Below, piece after piece: positions 8,082-16,238 of a stretch of 64,000 bases of DNA. The DNA comes from Microbacterium testaceum StLB037 (GTDB lineage Bacteria; Actinomycetota; Actinomycetes; Actinomycetales; Microbacteriaceae): assembly GCF_008763945.1 (NCBI RefSeq), contig NZ_VTQH01000001.1, positions 1,054,110 through 1,118,109 on the forward strand, written 5' to 3'. The translations under genes were made by a program, and so were the position numbers. Position 1 is the first letter of the stretch; each line of letters begins with the position of its first letter. The notes under the pieces are model-generated. The model was given only the letters and a program-made list of their open reading frames with translations, was not told where the DNA came from and searched no databases.

Positions 8082-9019
8082 CCCGCGATCTCGATGTCGT
8101 CGTGCTCGGCGAAGCACTGATCGACATCGTCACCACTTCCGCCGGGGCGGCCGAGCGCCCCGGCGGAAGCCCCGCCAACGTCGCCGTCGCCCTCGGTCGA
8201 CTCGGACGACGCGCCGCCCTCGTGGCACGCGTCGCCGACGACGAGCGAGGACACGTGCTGACGCGGTGGCTTTCGGCATCCGGAGTCGCTCTCCACCCCG
8301 CCGGATCTCCCGACCGCACCGCCACCGCCCACGCCGTCATCGACGAGCGGGGGAACGCCACCTACGACTTCGACATCGACTGGGCGCTTCCCGCGCGCGT
8401 CGAGGTCCCCGCCGCGCGGATCTTCCACACCGGCTCGGTCGCGGCCACCCTCGCCCCCGGAGCCGATGAGGTCCGAATCGCCGCCGACCGCGTCCGAGGC
8501 GCGGCTCTGGTCAGCTACGACCCGAACATCCGCCCGGCACTGACCGGCGGAGTCGACGACGCCCGATCCCGCGTGGAGGCGCTCGTCGCCCTGAGCGACG
8601 TGGTCAAGGCCAGCGCCGAGGACGCCGAGTGGCTCTACCCGGGCGTCGCCCCCATCGACGTGGCCCGCGGATGGGTCGCTCGCGGAGCGGGTCTCGCCGT
8701 CATCACGGACGGGGATGCCGGCTCCCTCGGCGTCACCGCGCACGCCGAGGTCCGGATCCCCGCGGTGGCGACCGTCGTGGTCGACACCGTCGGAGCGGGC
8801 GACACCTTCATGGGAACACTGCTCGACGGCATCCTGGATCTGCCCGCCGCCGGCGTCGACGACCTGCGCGCTGCGGTGCGAGCGCTCGATGCCACCACCC
8901 TTCCGCCCCTGCTCCACCGTGCCGCAGCCGCCGCCGCGATCACGGTCGGTCGCGAGGGGATGGACCCCCCGACCCGAGAAGACCTGCAGCAGTCCGCTGC
9001 CCCGAAAGAGAGTGCCTGA
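8078..9019 (+). CDS. PfkB-family sugar kinase, probably fructokinase
   Basis: Ribokinase-fold kinase that phosphorylates a hexose, most likely fructose to fructose 6-phosphate, with ATP in the cytoplasm. 313 residues. The N-terminal PfkB signature is ERPGGSPANVAVALGRLGR (about residues 25-45). The C-terminal signature with the catalytic base is VDTVGAGDTFMGTLLDGI, the GAGD Asp at about residue 245. The start overlaps the permease stop by 4 bp, and the GH32-like gene follows after one base. A hydrolase releasing fructose next door supports fructose as substrate; other ketoses cannot be ruled out. Confidence 0.88.
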   Translation: MTRDLDVVVLGEALIDIVTTSAGAAERPGGSPANVAVALGRLGRRAALVARVADDERGHVLTRWLSASGVALHPAGSPDRTATAHAVIDERGNATYDFDIDWALPARVEVPAARIFHTGSVAATLAPGADEVRIAADRVRGAALVSYDPNIRPALTGGVDDARSRVEALVALSDVVKASAEDAEWLYPGVAPIDVARGWVARGAGLAVITDGDAGSLGVTAHAEVRIPAVATVVVDTVGAGDTFMGTLLDGILDLPAAGVDDLRAAVRALDATTLPPLLHRAAAAAAITVGREGMDPPTREDLQQSAAPKESA

Positions 9020-9020
9020 C

Positions 9021-9992
9021 GTGTTCGACCTCGCCGATTCCTACGTGTGGGATTTCTGGTTCGCCGACGACGGTGACCGCTACCACCTGTTCTTCCTCTA
9101 CGCCTCGCGCGCCCTGCACGACCCGGAGGACCGCCACTATCGCGCCTCGGTGGGCCACGCCGTCTCGACCGACCTCGTGTCGTGGGAACGCGTCGCCGAC
9201 GCCCTCGTGCGCGGCGGTGCCGAGGACTTCGACGCGCTCGCCACGTGGACCGGGTCGACCGTGCGCCGCGAAGACGGCACCTGGTTCCTCTTCTACACCG
9301 GCTCACGCCTGGGCGAAGACGGACGCAACGTGCAACGCATCGGATACGCGACCAGCGACGATCTCTTCACCTGGCACAAGAACCCGGCGAACCCGGTCCT
9401 CGAGGCCGACGGAGAGATCTACGAACGCCTCGCCACCACCGCCTGGCACGACGAGGCCTTCCGCGACCCGTGGGTCTTCGCCGATCCGGCAGGCCGCGGA
9501 TGGCACATGTACGTCACCGCCCGCGCACCCCGGGGACCCCTGAACGGCAGCGGCGTCGTCGCGCACGCGACCTCGCCCGACCTCGAGACCTGGACGCTGC
9601 AGGCTCCCGTCAGCGAGCCCACCGACCAGGGCTTCGGCCAGCTCGAGGTCACCCAGGTCGAAGAGGTCGACGGCCGTGCCGTGCTGTTGTTCTCGTGCAT
9701 GCCGGCGCAGGCGATGGATGCCGTGCGCGCCCGCCACCCCCGCGGTGCCGTGTGGGCGGTGGCCGCAGACAGCGTCCTCGGCCCGTTCGACATCGGCGCC
9801 GCCACGCCGATCACCGACGACGACCTGTACGTGGGACGACTCATCAAGGACCGCGCGGGGGTCTGGCAACTGCTGGCCTTCCGCAACGTCGGCTCGGACG
9901 GCGCTTTCGTCGGCGGCGTGACAGACCCCATGCCCGTGGGCTGGGACGGCGACCGTCTCGTCGTGAAGCAACCGGCGAGCCTGGCGGTCTGA
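9021..9992 (+). CDS. GH32-like beta-fructosidase (five-bladed propeller hydrolase)
   Basis: Predicted to hydrolyse beta-fructosides such as sucrose or short fructans; no signal peptide, so it acts on imported sugar inside the cell. 323 residues from the GTG at 9021, one base after the kinase stop; the longer open frame before it is antisense-like shadow of the kinase. Catalytic candidates are Asp11 in YVWDFWF (nucleophile), Asp149 in FRDPWVF (the family RDP motif) and Glu209 in GQLEVTQ (acid/base). It is short for GH32 (usually 400-500): the C-terminal beta-sandwich is missing, so it is a propeller-only enzyme. A GH43/GH68-type relative remains possible. Last gene of the operon; a hairpin follows. 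Confidence 0.8.
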   Translation: MFDLADSYVWDFWFADDGDRYHLFFLYASRALHDPEDRHYRASVGHAVSTDLVSWERVADALVRGGAEDFDALATWTGSTVRREDGTWFLFYTGSRLGEDGRNVQRIGYATSDDLFTWHKNPANPVLEADGEIYERLATTAWHDEAFRDPWVFADPAGRGWHMYVTARAPRGPLNGSGVVAHATSPDLETWTLQAPVSEPTDQGFGQLEVTQVEEVDGRAVLLFSCMPAQAMDAVRARHPRGAVWAVAADSVLGPFDIGAATPITDDDLYVGRLIKDRAGVWQLLAFRNVGSDGAFVGGVTDPMPVGWDGDRLVVKQPASLAV

Positions 9993-9997
9993 CCCGC

Positions 9998-10063
9998 GGA
10001 CACCACGGACGCGCACGCTGCTTTTTTTGGGGGGGCGTGCGCGTTCGTCGTCCGTGCGGTCCG
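9998..10063 (+). terminator. Terminator of the fructoside operon with T7G7 in its loop
   Basis: ACGCGCACGC (10009-10018) pairs with GCGTGCGCGT (10035-10044). Outer bases CACGGAC and GTCCGTG also pair around two interruptions. The loop contains seven T followed by G residues (10022-10035), an unusual position for a T run. The homopolymers are also a spot where sequencing errors are likely. Confidence 0.65.
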
Positions 10064-10188
10064 CACCGCAGTGCACGCCCTGTCCTCGCCCGCAAGAGGG
10101 GATGCCGGGACGCGAGCAGTCGGTAACGTCGGGCGCCCGGCGAGGCACCGACGACCGCCTCGCCATCGATGACGAGAGAGGCACGCTC

Positions 10189-10416
10189 ATGGCATCCGAC
10201 ATCTCCGACCCGTCGCAGGCCGCCGCCGACGAGAACTCCTACGAAGGCGCCGACGTCGAGGTCTCGCCGACCGACGCCCCCGCGAACGGAGACGGTTACG
10301 ACGGTGACGCCACGCCCGGCGGCCTGGGAACCGACGGCACCATCCCCGACGACCCGAACGGCGTCGCCGCGGGGCACTCCGACACCGCGTCGCACTTCAA
10401 CCCCGAAGAGGACTGA
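10189..10416 (+). CDS. Small acidic protein of unknown function
   Basis: 75 residues from the ATG at 10189, preceded by GAGAGG at 10175-10180. The protein is very rich in Asp, Glu, Gly and Pro, lacks membrane segments, cysteines and any domain I recognise, and ends in [11 protein letters not shown]; it is probably intrinsically disordered. The rest of the frame upstream (10027-10188) has no start context. It is a single gene between the fructoside operon terminator and the nhaA leader. It could be a lineage-specific soluble protein; the third codon positions look like normal coding sequence, which is my main reason to keep it. Confidence 0.6.
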   Translation: MASDISDPSQAAADENSYEGADVEVSPTDAPANGDGYDGDATPGGLGTDGTIPDDPNGVAAGHSDTASHFNPEED

Positions 10417-10467
10417 CTACGCGCGAACCGGCGGCACCACACCGCCGGTTCGTGCGCGTCCTGACGG

Positions 10468-10534
10468 TAAACTGGCCGATGGTGCGTCGGGAAGTCTGGT
10501 CGACATTTCGTCGATCGACCCCTCAGGAGCCCTC
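10468..10534 (+). promoter_or_regulatory. nhaA promoter (-10) and structured leader
   Basis: TAAACT at 10468-10473 is a good -10, giving a start near 10480 and a leader of about 55 nt. The leader can fold two overlapping ways: GTCG pairing with CGAC around GGGAAGTCTGGT, or GGTCGA (10498-10503) with TCGACC just before the AGGAG at 10525-10529. A sensory leader for an ion antiporter is plausible, but I could not match it to a named riboswitch with certainty. Confidence 0.4.
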
Positions 10535-11866
10535 ATGAGCCACGACACCACGCGCGCGCCGCACTGGCCCGGGTACGCCGAGGTCCACCGCGTCACCACG
10601 CTCCTCCGACGCGAATCGGTCGGTGGAATGCTGCTGGTCGTGGCGGCGATCGTCGCGATCGTGTGGGCCAACTCCCCCGCATCGGACGCGTACTTCGCGG
10701 TGCGGGACTTCCGGTTCGGCTACGAGCCGTGGCACCTCGAGCTGAGCGTCGGGTCATGGGCCGCGGACGGTCTGCTCGCGGTCTTCTTCTTCCTGGTCGG
10801 CCTCGAGCTCAAGCGCGAGATCGTCAGCGGGAGCCTCCGCCGCTTCAACACGGCCATCGTGCCCGTCACGGCGGCGTTCGCGGGCGTCGCCGTCCCCGCC
10901 CTCATCTACGTCGCGATCGTGCACACGCAGCCGAGCCTGCTGGCCGGTTGGGCGATCCCCACCGCGACCGACATCGCCTTCGCGGTGGCCGTGCTCGCGC
11001 TGGTCGGTTCGCACCTGCCCGGCCCCCTGCGCATCTTCCTGCTGACCCTCGCGGTGGTCGACGACCTCATCGCCATCGCGATCATCGCGATCTTCTACAC
11101 CAGCGACATCGCGCTGCTGCCGCTGGCGGTGTTCGCGATGCTCGTCGTCGTCTACGGTGTGATCGCGCACCGGTGCCGCGCCTGGTTCTCGCGCCACGCG
11201 TGGGGCGCGTGGGTCGTGCTGCTGCCGATCGGCTTCGCCGCGTGGGCCTTCCTGCACGCCTCGGGTGTGCACGCCACCATCGCCGGTGTCGCCCTCGCTT
11301 TCACCATCCCCGTCGCCGCCTCGCGCCGCCAGCCCGAGCACCACGGCATGGACCTCGCCGAGCTGTTCGAGCATCGATTCCGCCCGCTCTCGAGCGGCAT
11401 CGCGGTGCCGATCTTCGCGTTCTTCGCCGCGGGGGTCGCCGTCGGCGGGGGCGAGGGCATCATGCGGGCGCTCACCGACCCCGTGACCATCGGTGTGGTG
11501 GCCGGTCTCGTTCTCGGTAAGCCGATCGGCATCCTGCTCGGCGTGCGCATCCTGACCCTCGTGACGAAGGTGCGGCTCGATCCGGCGCTGAAATGGATCG
11601 ACCTCGCCGGGGTCGGCCTGCTCGCGGGTATCGGCTTCACCGTGTCGCTGCTGATCGCCGAGCTGAGCTTCCCCGACGGCTCACCCCACACCGACGACGC
11701 GAAGATCGCGATCATGGCGGCCTCGCTCCTGGCATCCGTCCTCGCATCCTCCGTGCTGCTCGTGCGTAACCGGCGTTACAAGCAGCTCGCTCTTGATGAA
11801 GAGGTGGATGCCGACGGCGACGACGTCCCCGACGTGTACCAGCTGCCGCGGCCCGACGCCCGCTGA
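10535..11866 (+). CDS. nhaA: Na+/H+ antiporter NhaA
   Basis: Inner-membrane antiporter exporting Na+ (or Li+) for H+, giving salt and alkali tolerance. 443 residues from the ATG at 10535 with AGGAG eight bases upstream; the longer open frame from 10169 is a shadow of the small gene and leader. NhaA hallmarks are [16 protein letters not shown] (about residue 85), [17 protein letters not shown] (about 145) and the ion-binding pair in [17 protein letters not shown] (Asp-Asp about residue 175). About 11-12 membrane segments. The C-terminus adds a polar tail rich in Asp. It faces the convergent lysyl-phospholipid synthase gene across two repeat elements. Confidence 0.95.
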   Translation: MSHDTTRAPHWPGYAEVHRVTTLLRRESVGGMLLVVAAIVAIVWANSPASDAYFAVRDFRFGYEPWHLELSVGSWAADGLLAVFFFLVGLELKREIVSGSLRRFNTAIVPVTAAFAGVAVPALIYVAIVHTQPSLLAGWAIPTATDIAFAVAVLALVGSHLPGPLRIFLLTLAVVDDLIAIAIIAIFYTSDIALLPLAVFAMLVVVYGVIAHRCRAWFSRHAWGAWVVLLPIGFAAWAFLHASGVHATIAGVALAFTIPVAASRRQPEHHGMDLAELFEHRFRPLSSGIAVPIFAFFAAGVAVGGGEGIMRALTDPVTIGVVAGLVLGKPIGILLGVRILTLVTKVRLDPALKWIDLAGVGLLAGIGFTVSLLIAELSFPDGSPHTDDAKIAIMAASLLASVLASSVLLVRNRRYKQLALDEEVDADGDDVPDVYQLPRPDAR

Positions 11867-11880
11867 GCCCCGCGCGCGAC

Positions 11881-11963
11881 GTCACCAGAACAGGCGGCGT
11901 GCCGAGAACAGGGCGATTCGCGCGATCGCGGCCTGTTTCCGTGGCATCCCCTGTTCTGGTGAC
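11881..11963. repeat. REP-like element, copy 1 (GAGAACAGG family)
   Basis: Perfect 14-bp terminal inverted repeats, GTCACCAGAACAGG (11881-11894) and CCTGTTCTGGTGAC (11950-11963), enclose a second inverted repeat with AACAGG and CCTGTT arms. It starts 14 bp after the nhaA stop, between convergent genes. Related copies lie at 11987-12071 and 44121-44195. Confidence 0.85.
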
Positions 11964-11986
11964 AGCACCCACCGCAGCGCCGCCGG

Positions 11987-12071
11987 GTCGCGAGAACAGG
12001 CCACGGCACCGAGAACAGGGCGATTCCCGCCACAAAGGCCTGTCCCTATGGCATCCCCCTGTTCTCGTGAC
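11987..12071. repeat. REP-like element, copy 2 (GAGAACAGG family)
   Basis: Terminal arms GTCGCGAGAACAGG and CCTGTTCTCGTGAC match with one mismatch. The interior repeats ACCGAGAACAGGGCGATTC of copy 1 and ends in GGCATCCCCCTG. It sits 13 bp before the stop of the convergent gene and could serve as a bidirectional terminator. Confidence 0.85.
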
Positions 12072-12084
12072 GAGACGCACCGCG

Positions 12085-14622
12085 TCAGCGCCCCGCCCCC
12101 TCCCGCGGCCGACGCAACTGCGCGGCCAGCGCGGCGGCGGAGCGCAGCGTGAGCCCGGGGATATAGCACCGGACGAGGGCGAGGGCGATGGCCGGGATCT
12201 GAGTGGCATCCGGGTAGATCATCCACAGCGGCGCGAAATCGGGCTGGAACTTCTTCTTGAAGTTCGCGAGCGACCGGAAGCCATACGCGGGCTCGAGCAG
12301 GGCGCTGATCACGTCGAGTCCGCGCTCCAGGGCGCTGCGGTCAGCGTCGTCTGCGGTGGAGTGCCGCGCGAGGGGTGAGCCCGACAGGCTCATCACGGTC
12401 ATGTCGTCCTCCCGGAGCCGCTCCACGGCCTGGCCGATGAGGAACTCCATGATCCCGGGCATCGCGTCGTCGCGTCGACGCATGACGTCGAGGGCGTACC
12501 CGGCGATCGCGCCGTCGCGGTGGATCGGGATCCAGCTGGTGAACGCGGTGATGCGCCCCGCCCCGTCGCGCGCGACCAACAGCCGCACCTCGGGATCGTC
12601 GAGCTGGTCGGTCGAGCCGAGGGTGAAGCCCATCTCGGGGATCGTCTTGTCGGACACCCACGCCTCGGAGATGTCGCGGATCTGCCCGCGATCGAGGAAC
12701 GACAGCTCGCTCCACCGGGCCCAGCGCGCGCTCACTCCCTCGCGCGCCGCGCGGTTGGTCGCCGTCCGCACGTCCTGACGCTTCTTACCGGCAGGCGTCC
12801 ACGTGCGCGGGTCGAGGAACGCCTCTTCGGCGACCTGCAGCGACGACCAGCCCAGCAGGGCGAGCCGCTCGCGCTCGGCGTCGTCGACGCTGTAGAAGAC
12901 GGGCGTCCAACCCTGCTCCTCGCAGAACGCCGCGAACTCCGCGCCGACGGACGCGTCCTCGCGGTCGGGGCCGAAGGGACCCCCCAGGGTCACCGCGAAG
13001 CCCCCGCGCACGCGGTACGCGATCGCCGCCTCCGCTTCGGCGGCGAACCAGTAGACGTTGCCCTCCCACAGGGTCATGTGCCCGAGCGTGTCGCCCGACC
13101 CGGCCGCGAGCAGAGCCCGCGCGCGCTCGCGGTCGGGCGCCGTCTCGGCAGCTCCCGACCGCACGACGAAGCGCGCGGTGGCCGCGACCGCGGTCAGCCA
13201 GAACAGCGACGGCGGCAGGTACCACGCGGCCTGCGCGGCGCCCGTCATCGGCACGAAGACGAGCGCCTCAGGCGGCAGCAGGGAGGGCGGCACGAGACGC
13301 AAGGGAAGCGTTGCGAGCACGGTCGTCACGTTCGGCCGGGGACGGAAGTCGGCGGACGACATCAGGATGCCGACGAACGCCAGGCCCATCGTGCCCAGGG
13401 CGGCGAACACCACGGTGCGCGCGAACGTCCGACGTACCGCGCGGGTCGACCGGATCTGCGCCGCCGCGCGGAAGCGCACGAGCAGCACGGCGACCACCAG
13501 CGGGAGGGCGGCGCCGACGACCATGCCCACGACCGTCTGCCAGACGTCGGCGGCGTCGTAGGCCGCGCGCACGGTCGCGAGCTGCTCGAGGGTGTCGGTC
13601 TCGCTCAGCAGGAGCAGGATGCTCATCGCCACGAAGGTCAGCGCGTTCACGCCCACGGCGAGGTGCAGGGCACCGCGGCGACCGCGCAGCACGCCCCAGG
13701 CCGCGATCAGCAGCACCAGTTGCGGCAAGGCCGCGATCCACCCCGACGCGGGCTGCAGCTCGGCGTAGACCGAGGCGAGCGCCGGGCACGGGGCGTTCGT
13801 CGACCCGATCGCGCAGACGACGCCGTCCGCGACGTTCAGCGGGTCGAACGACAGCCAGCTGTAGACCGAGAGCACTCCGGCGCCCGACCCCCACAGGGTG
13901 GCCACGACCGGCCCGATCGCGGTGATGGCGGTGAGCGCGGCCAGCAGCACGCGCTTCTCACGCAGGGAGCTGCGAGGGATGCCGACGGCCCGCGTCCCGC
14001 CGAGCACGAGTCCCGCCGCCATGCCGACCGGCAGAGCGATGAGGGTGTAGAGATCCGACGCCGACGCGGCGTAGAGGAACATCGTCACGGCGAGGATCAC
14101 GCCACCGATCCGGATGCGACGGCGCCACAGCGGCGAGGCGAAGCAGCTCGCGGCGATCGCGACGCACAGCAGCGCGGCGATGGGCGGCGCCCCGGTGTCG
14201 GGGGTGACGTTCAGCGAGACCTCGGGGATGACGTTGTCTTCGAACCACCCGATGATCTCGCCGATCGCGCAGACGACGAGCCCGCCGCCCACGAACGCCG
14301 CGAGCAGACGTCGTGTGCCCATGAGCCCCTCGGCCAGGCCGCAGGTCACGAGGGTCAGCAGCACGATCACGACGAGCACGGCCGGGTCGTCGACCCGCAC
14401 CAGGGCGAGGAGCATGTCGCGCAGATCGAACGGACCGGCCTCGAACGTGCTCTGCGTCGCGATCGTGATGCCGCTGACGACGAGGATCGCCAGGGTCACG
14501 CCCATCGTTCCGACCCGACGGCGCAGCAGCCCGCCGATGTCCCACCGCGGCGCACCGCGCTCAGGGCGCGGGGCGCGCGCCGTATCGGGGGCCGCCTGCA
14601 CCTTGTCCATCACCGCGACCAT
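12085..14622 (-). CDS. MprF-like lysyl-phosphatidylglycerol synthase / DUF2156 membrane protein
   Basis: Large membrane enzyme expected to transfer an aminoacyl group (usually lysine from Lys-tRNA) to phosphatidylglycerol, lowering envelope negative charge. 845 residues; I choose the ATG at 14622 because GGGGAGGA lies directly upstream, rather than the ATG 48 bases earlier. The N-terminal ~500 residues hold about 12-14 membrane segments. The C-terminal DUF2156 GNAT-like domain (about 510-845) contains RQDVRTATNRAAREGVSARW, LGGPFGP and YGFRSLANFKKKF, all typical of MprF synthase domains. A LysS-LysX type fusion is excluded because no tRNA synthetase domain follows. The lipid product is inferred from family membership. 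Confidence 0.85.
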   Translation of the reverse strand: MVAVMDKVQAAPDTARAPRPERGAPRWDIGGLLRRRVGTMGVTLAILVVSGITIATQSTFEAGPFDLRDMLLALVRVDDPAVLVVIVLLTLVTCGLAEGLMGTRRLLAAFVGGGLVVCAIGEIIGWFEDNVIPEVSLNVTPDTGAPPIAALLCVAIAASCFASPLWRRRIRIGGVILAVTMFLYAASASDLYTLIALPVGMAAGLVLGGTRAVGIPRSSLREKRVLLAALTAITAIGPVVATLWGSGAGVLSVYSWLSFDPLNVADGVVCAIGSTNAPCPALASVYAELQPASGWIAALPQLVLLIAAWGVLRGRRGALHLAVGVNALTFVAMSILLLLSETDTLEQLATVRAAYDAADVWQTVVGMVVGAALPLVVAVLLVRFRAAAQIRSTRAVRRTFARTVVFAALGTMGLAFVGILMSSADFRPRPNVTTVLATLPLRLVPPSLLPPEALVFVPMTGAAQAAWYLPPSLFWLTAVAATARFVVRSGAAETAPDRERARALLAAGSGDTLGHMTLWEGNVYWFAAEAEAAIAYRVRGGFAVTLGGPFGPDREDASVGAEFAAFCEEQGWTPVFYSVDDAERERLALLGWSSLQVAEEAFLDPRTWTPAGKKRQDVRTATNRAAREGVSARWARWSELSFLDRGQIRDISEAWVSDKTIPEMGFTLGSTDQLDDPEVRLLVARDGAGRITAFTSWIPIHRDGAIAGYALDVMRRRDDAMPGIMEFLIGQAVERLREDDMTVMSLSGSPLARHSTADDADRSALERGLDVISALLEPAYGFRSLANFKKKFQPDFAPLWMIYPDATQIPAIALALVRCYIPGLTLRSAAALAAQLRRPREGAGR

Positions 14623-14744
14623 CGGTCCTCCCCGAACGTGCGCATCGCCGACCACCGGCATCCTGTCCATGCTCGCGAGAACCCACCGGCACGCGCATCA
14701 GCCGGTCGGCCCGCTCCTCGGGCCGATCGGGTGGTCCGACCGGA

Positions 14745-15372
14745 TCAGGCGGCGGCGACGCGCGCCGGCCAGAACCGGCGCACCAGCAGCGGACCCGCGA
14801 CGCCGTGCAGGACGACGCTGCCGAGCACGACCATGCACGTCGCCGCCAGCACGAGGAATCCCTCCTCGCCGGGCAGCGCGTTCGCGGCGATGAGACCGAA
14901 GACGATGGATGCCGCGCCCCGGGGTCCCATCGCGGCGACGAAGAACCGTTCCTTGCGGGTGGCCTCGCTGCCGACCAGGGCGAGCAGGACGGGGAAGAAC
15001 CGGCCCACGGTCAGGGCCACGAGAGCGAGGACGATCGCCGGCCACCAGTCGTACGTCTCGCTCAGCAGCACGATCGAGGCGAACCCGAAGGCCAGCCACA
15101 GCAGCAGATTGAGCAGCCACGAGAGGTCGTCGAGCAGGGCGATCTCGACGGAGGGCGCGTCGACGAAGAGCAGGTACGCCAGCACGATCTCGGCGAAGAA
15201 GAGGGTGGCCTTCGATTCGAGGAACAGCTCGCCCTGGACCGGCAGCAGCGCCGCCGAGCAGGCCCAGCCCGGTCATGACGATCGGTCCGTTGACCGTGGC
15301 CCTGCGGAAGACCCGGCTCCACAGCGCTTAGACCGGCAGCGCTAGACCGACGACGAGCAGAGGGACGGACAC
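14745..15372 (-). pseudogene. Degraded CPA1-type Na+(K+)/H+ antiporter
   Basis: Three defects in one reading direction. A GTG start at 15372 with GAGGAG upstream reads VSVPLLVVGLALPV then TAA (15330-15328). The same frame continues ALWSRVFRRATVNGPIVMTG, like the N-terminus of a CPA1 antiporter. Near 15255-15240 the reading must shift by one base to continue LLPVQGELFLESKATLFFAE. From LLFVDAPSVEIALLDD it jumps straight to a C-terminal part (LLNLLLWLAFGFASIVLLSE, AAMGPRGAASIVFGLIA) without the central membrane helices that carry the ion-binding Asp. About 210 codons remain of an expected 400 or more. It lies upstream of, and on the same strand as, the MprF-like gene. The stop and shift could be sequencing errors; the missing core cannot. 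Confidence 0.8.
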
Positions 15373-15551
15373 GGGGGGACTCCTCGATCTGGGCGGGAGC
15401 GCAAGGGCGACGGCGGGCGCCATGCGGGCACGCCGCCGGCGAGACCAGTGTGGCGCAGACGCGGCGCCTGCGCCCGGGGCTGACCGGGTACCTTCGTCGT
15501 CCGGTCGGGTAGACCGGCGTTTCCCCTCTCCCCCGGGGCGCTCGCGATCCC

Positions 15552-15557
15552 TAGCCT
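15552..15557 (+). promoter_or_regulatory. -10 box of the two-component operon (leaderless candidate)
   Basis: TAGCCT, with +1 predicted at 15564, the A of the response-regulator ATG. No ribosome binding site is present before that ATG. Confidence 0.45.
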
Positions 15558-15563
15558 GGTCGC

Positions 15564-16238
15564 ATGGCATCCCACGCCTCTCCGCTCATCCGCGTCGCCG
15601 TCATCGACGACGAGGCGCTCATCCGCTCGGGTTTCTCGCACATCCTCAGCGCGGCCGACGACATCGAGGTCGTGGCGACCGCCGACGGCGTCCAGGCGAT
15701 GGAGGTCCTCGCCGAGGCCCGCCCCGACGTGGTGCTCCTCGACATCCGGATGCCGGGACGCAACGGCCTCGAGGTGCTGCGCGACATCCGCCGGGCGGGG
15801 TGGGACATGACCGTGGCGATCCTGACGACGTTCGACTCCGACGACCACATCGCTTCGGCCCTCGACGCCGGCGCGGCCGGGTTCCTGGTCAAGGACACCG
15901 ATCCGCGGCAACTGCCCCAGCTCGTGCGCACCCTGCACGGCGGCGGGGTGGTGTTCTCGCCCACCGTCAGCCGCGCGGTGGTGGCGGGATACCTCCGCCC
16001 CGAACACGCCGCCGACACCCACCTGATCGAGGCGCTGAGTCCGCGCGAGCGCGAGATCCTCGTGCAGTTGGGGCGCGGGCTCTCGAACATCCAGATCGGC
16101 GCGGCGATGTTCCTGAGCCCCGCCACCGTCAAGGCGCACATCAGCACGATCCTCGGCAAGCTCGGTGTCGACGGACGCGTCCAGGCGGCCCTCGTCGCCG
16201 AGCGCGCGGGCCTGCTGCGCGACGAGGACGCACGATGA
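15564..16238 (+). CDS. NarL/FixJ-family response regulator
   Basis: Phosphorylation-controlled transcription factor. 224 residues. The receiver domain (about residues 9-125) has the acidic pair in VAVIDDEALIR, the phospho-acceptor Asp60 in VVLLDIRMPG, the switch Thr in ILTTFDSD and the Lys in GFLVKDTD. The LuxR-type helix-turn-helix (about 155-215) reads LSPREREILVQLGRGLSNIQ and SPATVKAHISTILGKLG. It shares a 4-bp ATGA overlap with the histidine kinase gene, so the pair is cotranslated. Targets are unknown; the broken antiporter gene is divergent from it across about 190 bp. Confidence 0.95.
   Translation: MASHASPLIRVAVIDDEALIRSGFSHILSAADDIEVVATADGVQAMEVLAEARPDVVLLDIRMPGRNGLEVLRDIRRAGWDMTVAILTTFDSDDHIASALDAGAAGFLVKDTDPRQLPQLVRTLHGGGVVFSPTVSRAVVAGYLRPEHAADTHLIEALSPREREILVQLGRGLSNIQIGAAMFLSPATVKAHISTILGKLGVDGRVQAALVAERAGLLRDEDAR

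Noticed and set aside
8715..9020. N-terminal extension of the GH32-like protein into the kinase gene
   Set aside because: The extension overlaps the kinase reading frame out of phase; the GTG at 9021 directly after the kinase stop fits translational coupling and the family N-terminus.
12520..15345. 941-codon open frame opposite the lysyl-phospholipid synthase gene
   Set aside because: Arg/Gly/His-rich translation typical of the complement of high-GC coding sequence; the other strand has clear domains and a ribosome binding site.
15328..15372. Short open frame VSVPLLVVGLALPV considered as a leader peptide
   Set aside because: The continuing sequence in the same frame matches an antiporter N-terminus, so it is the start of a broken gene.
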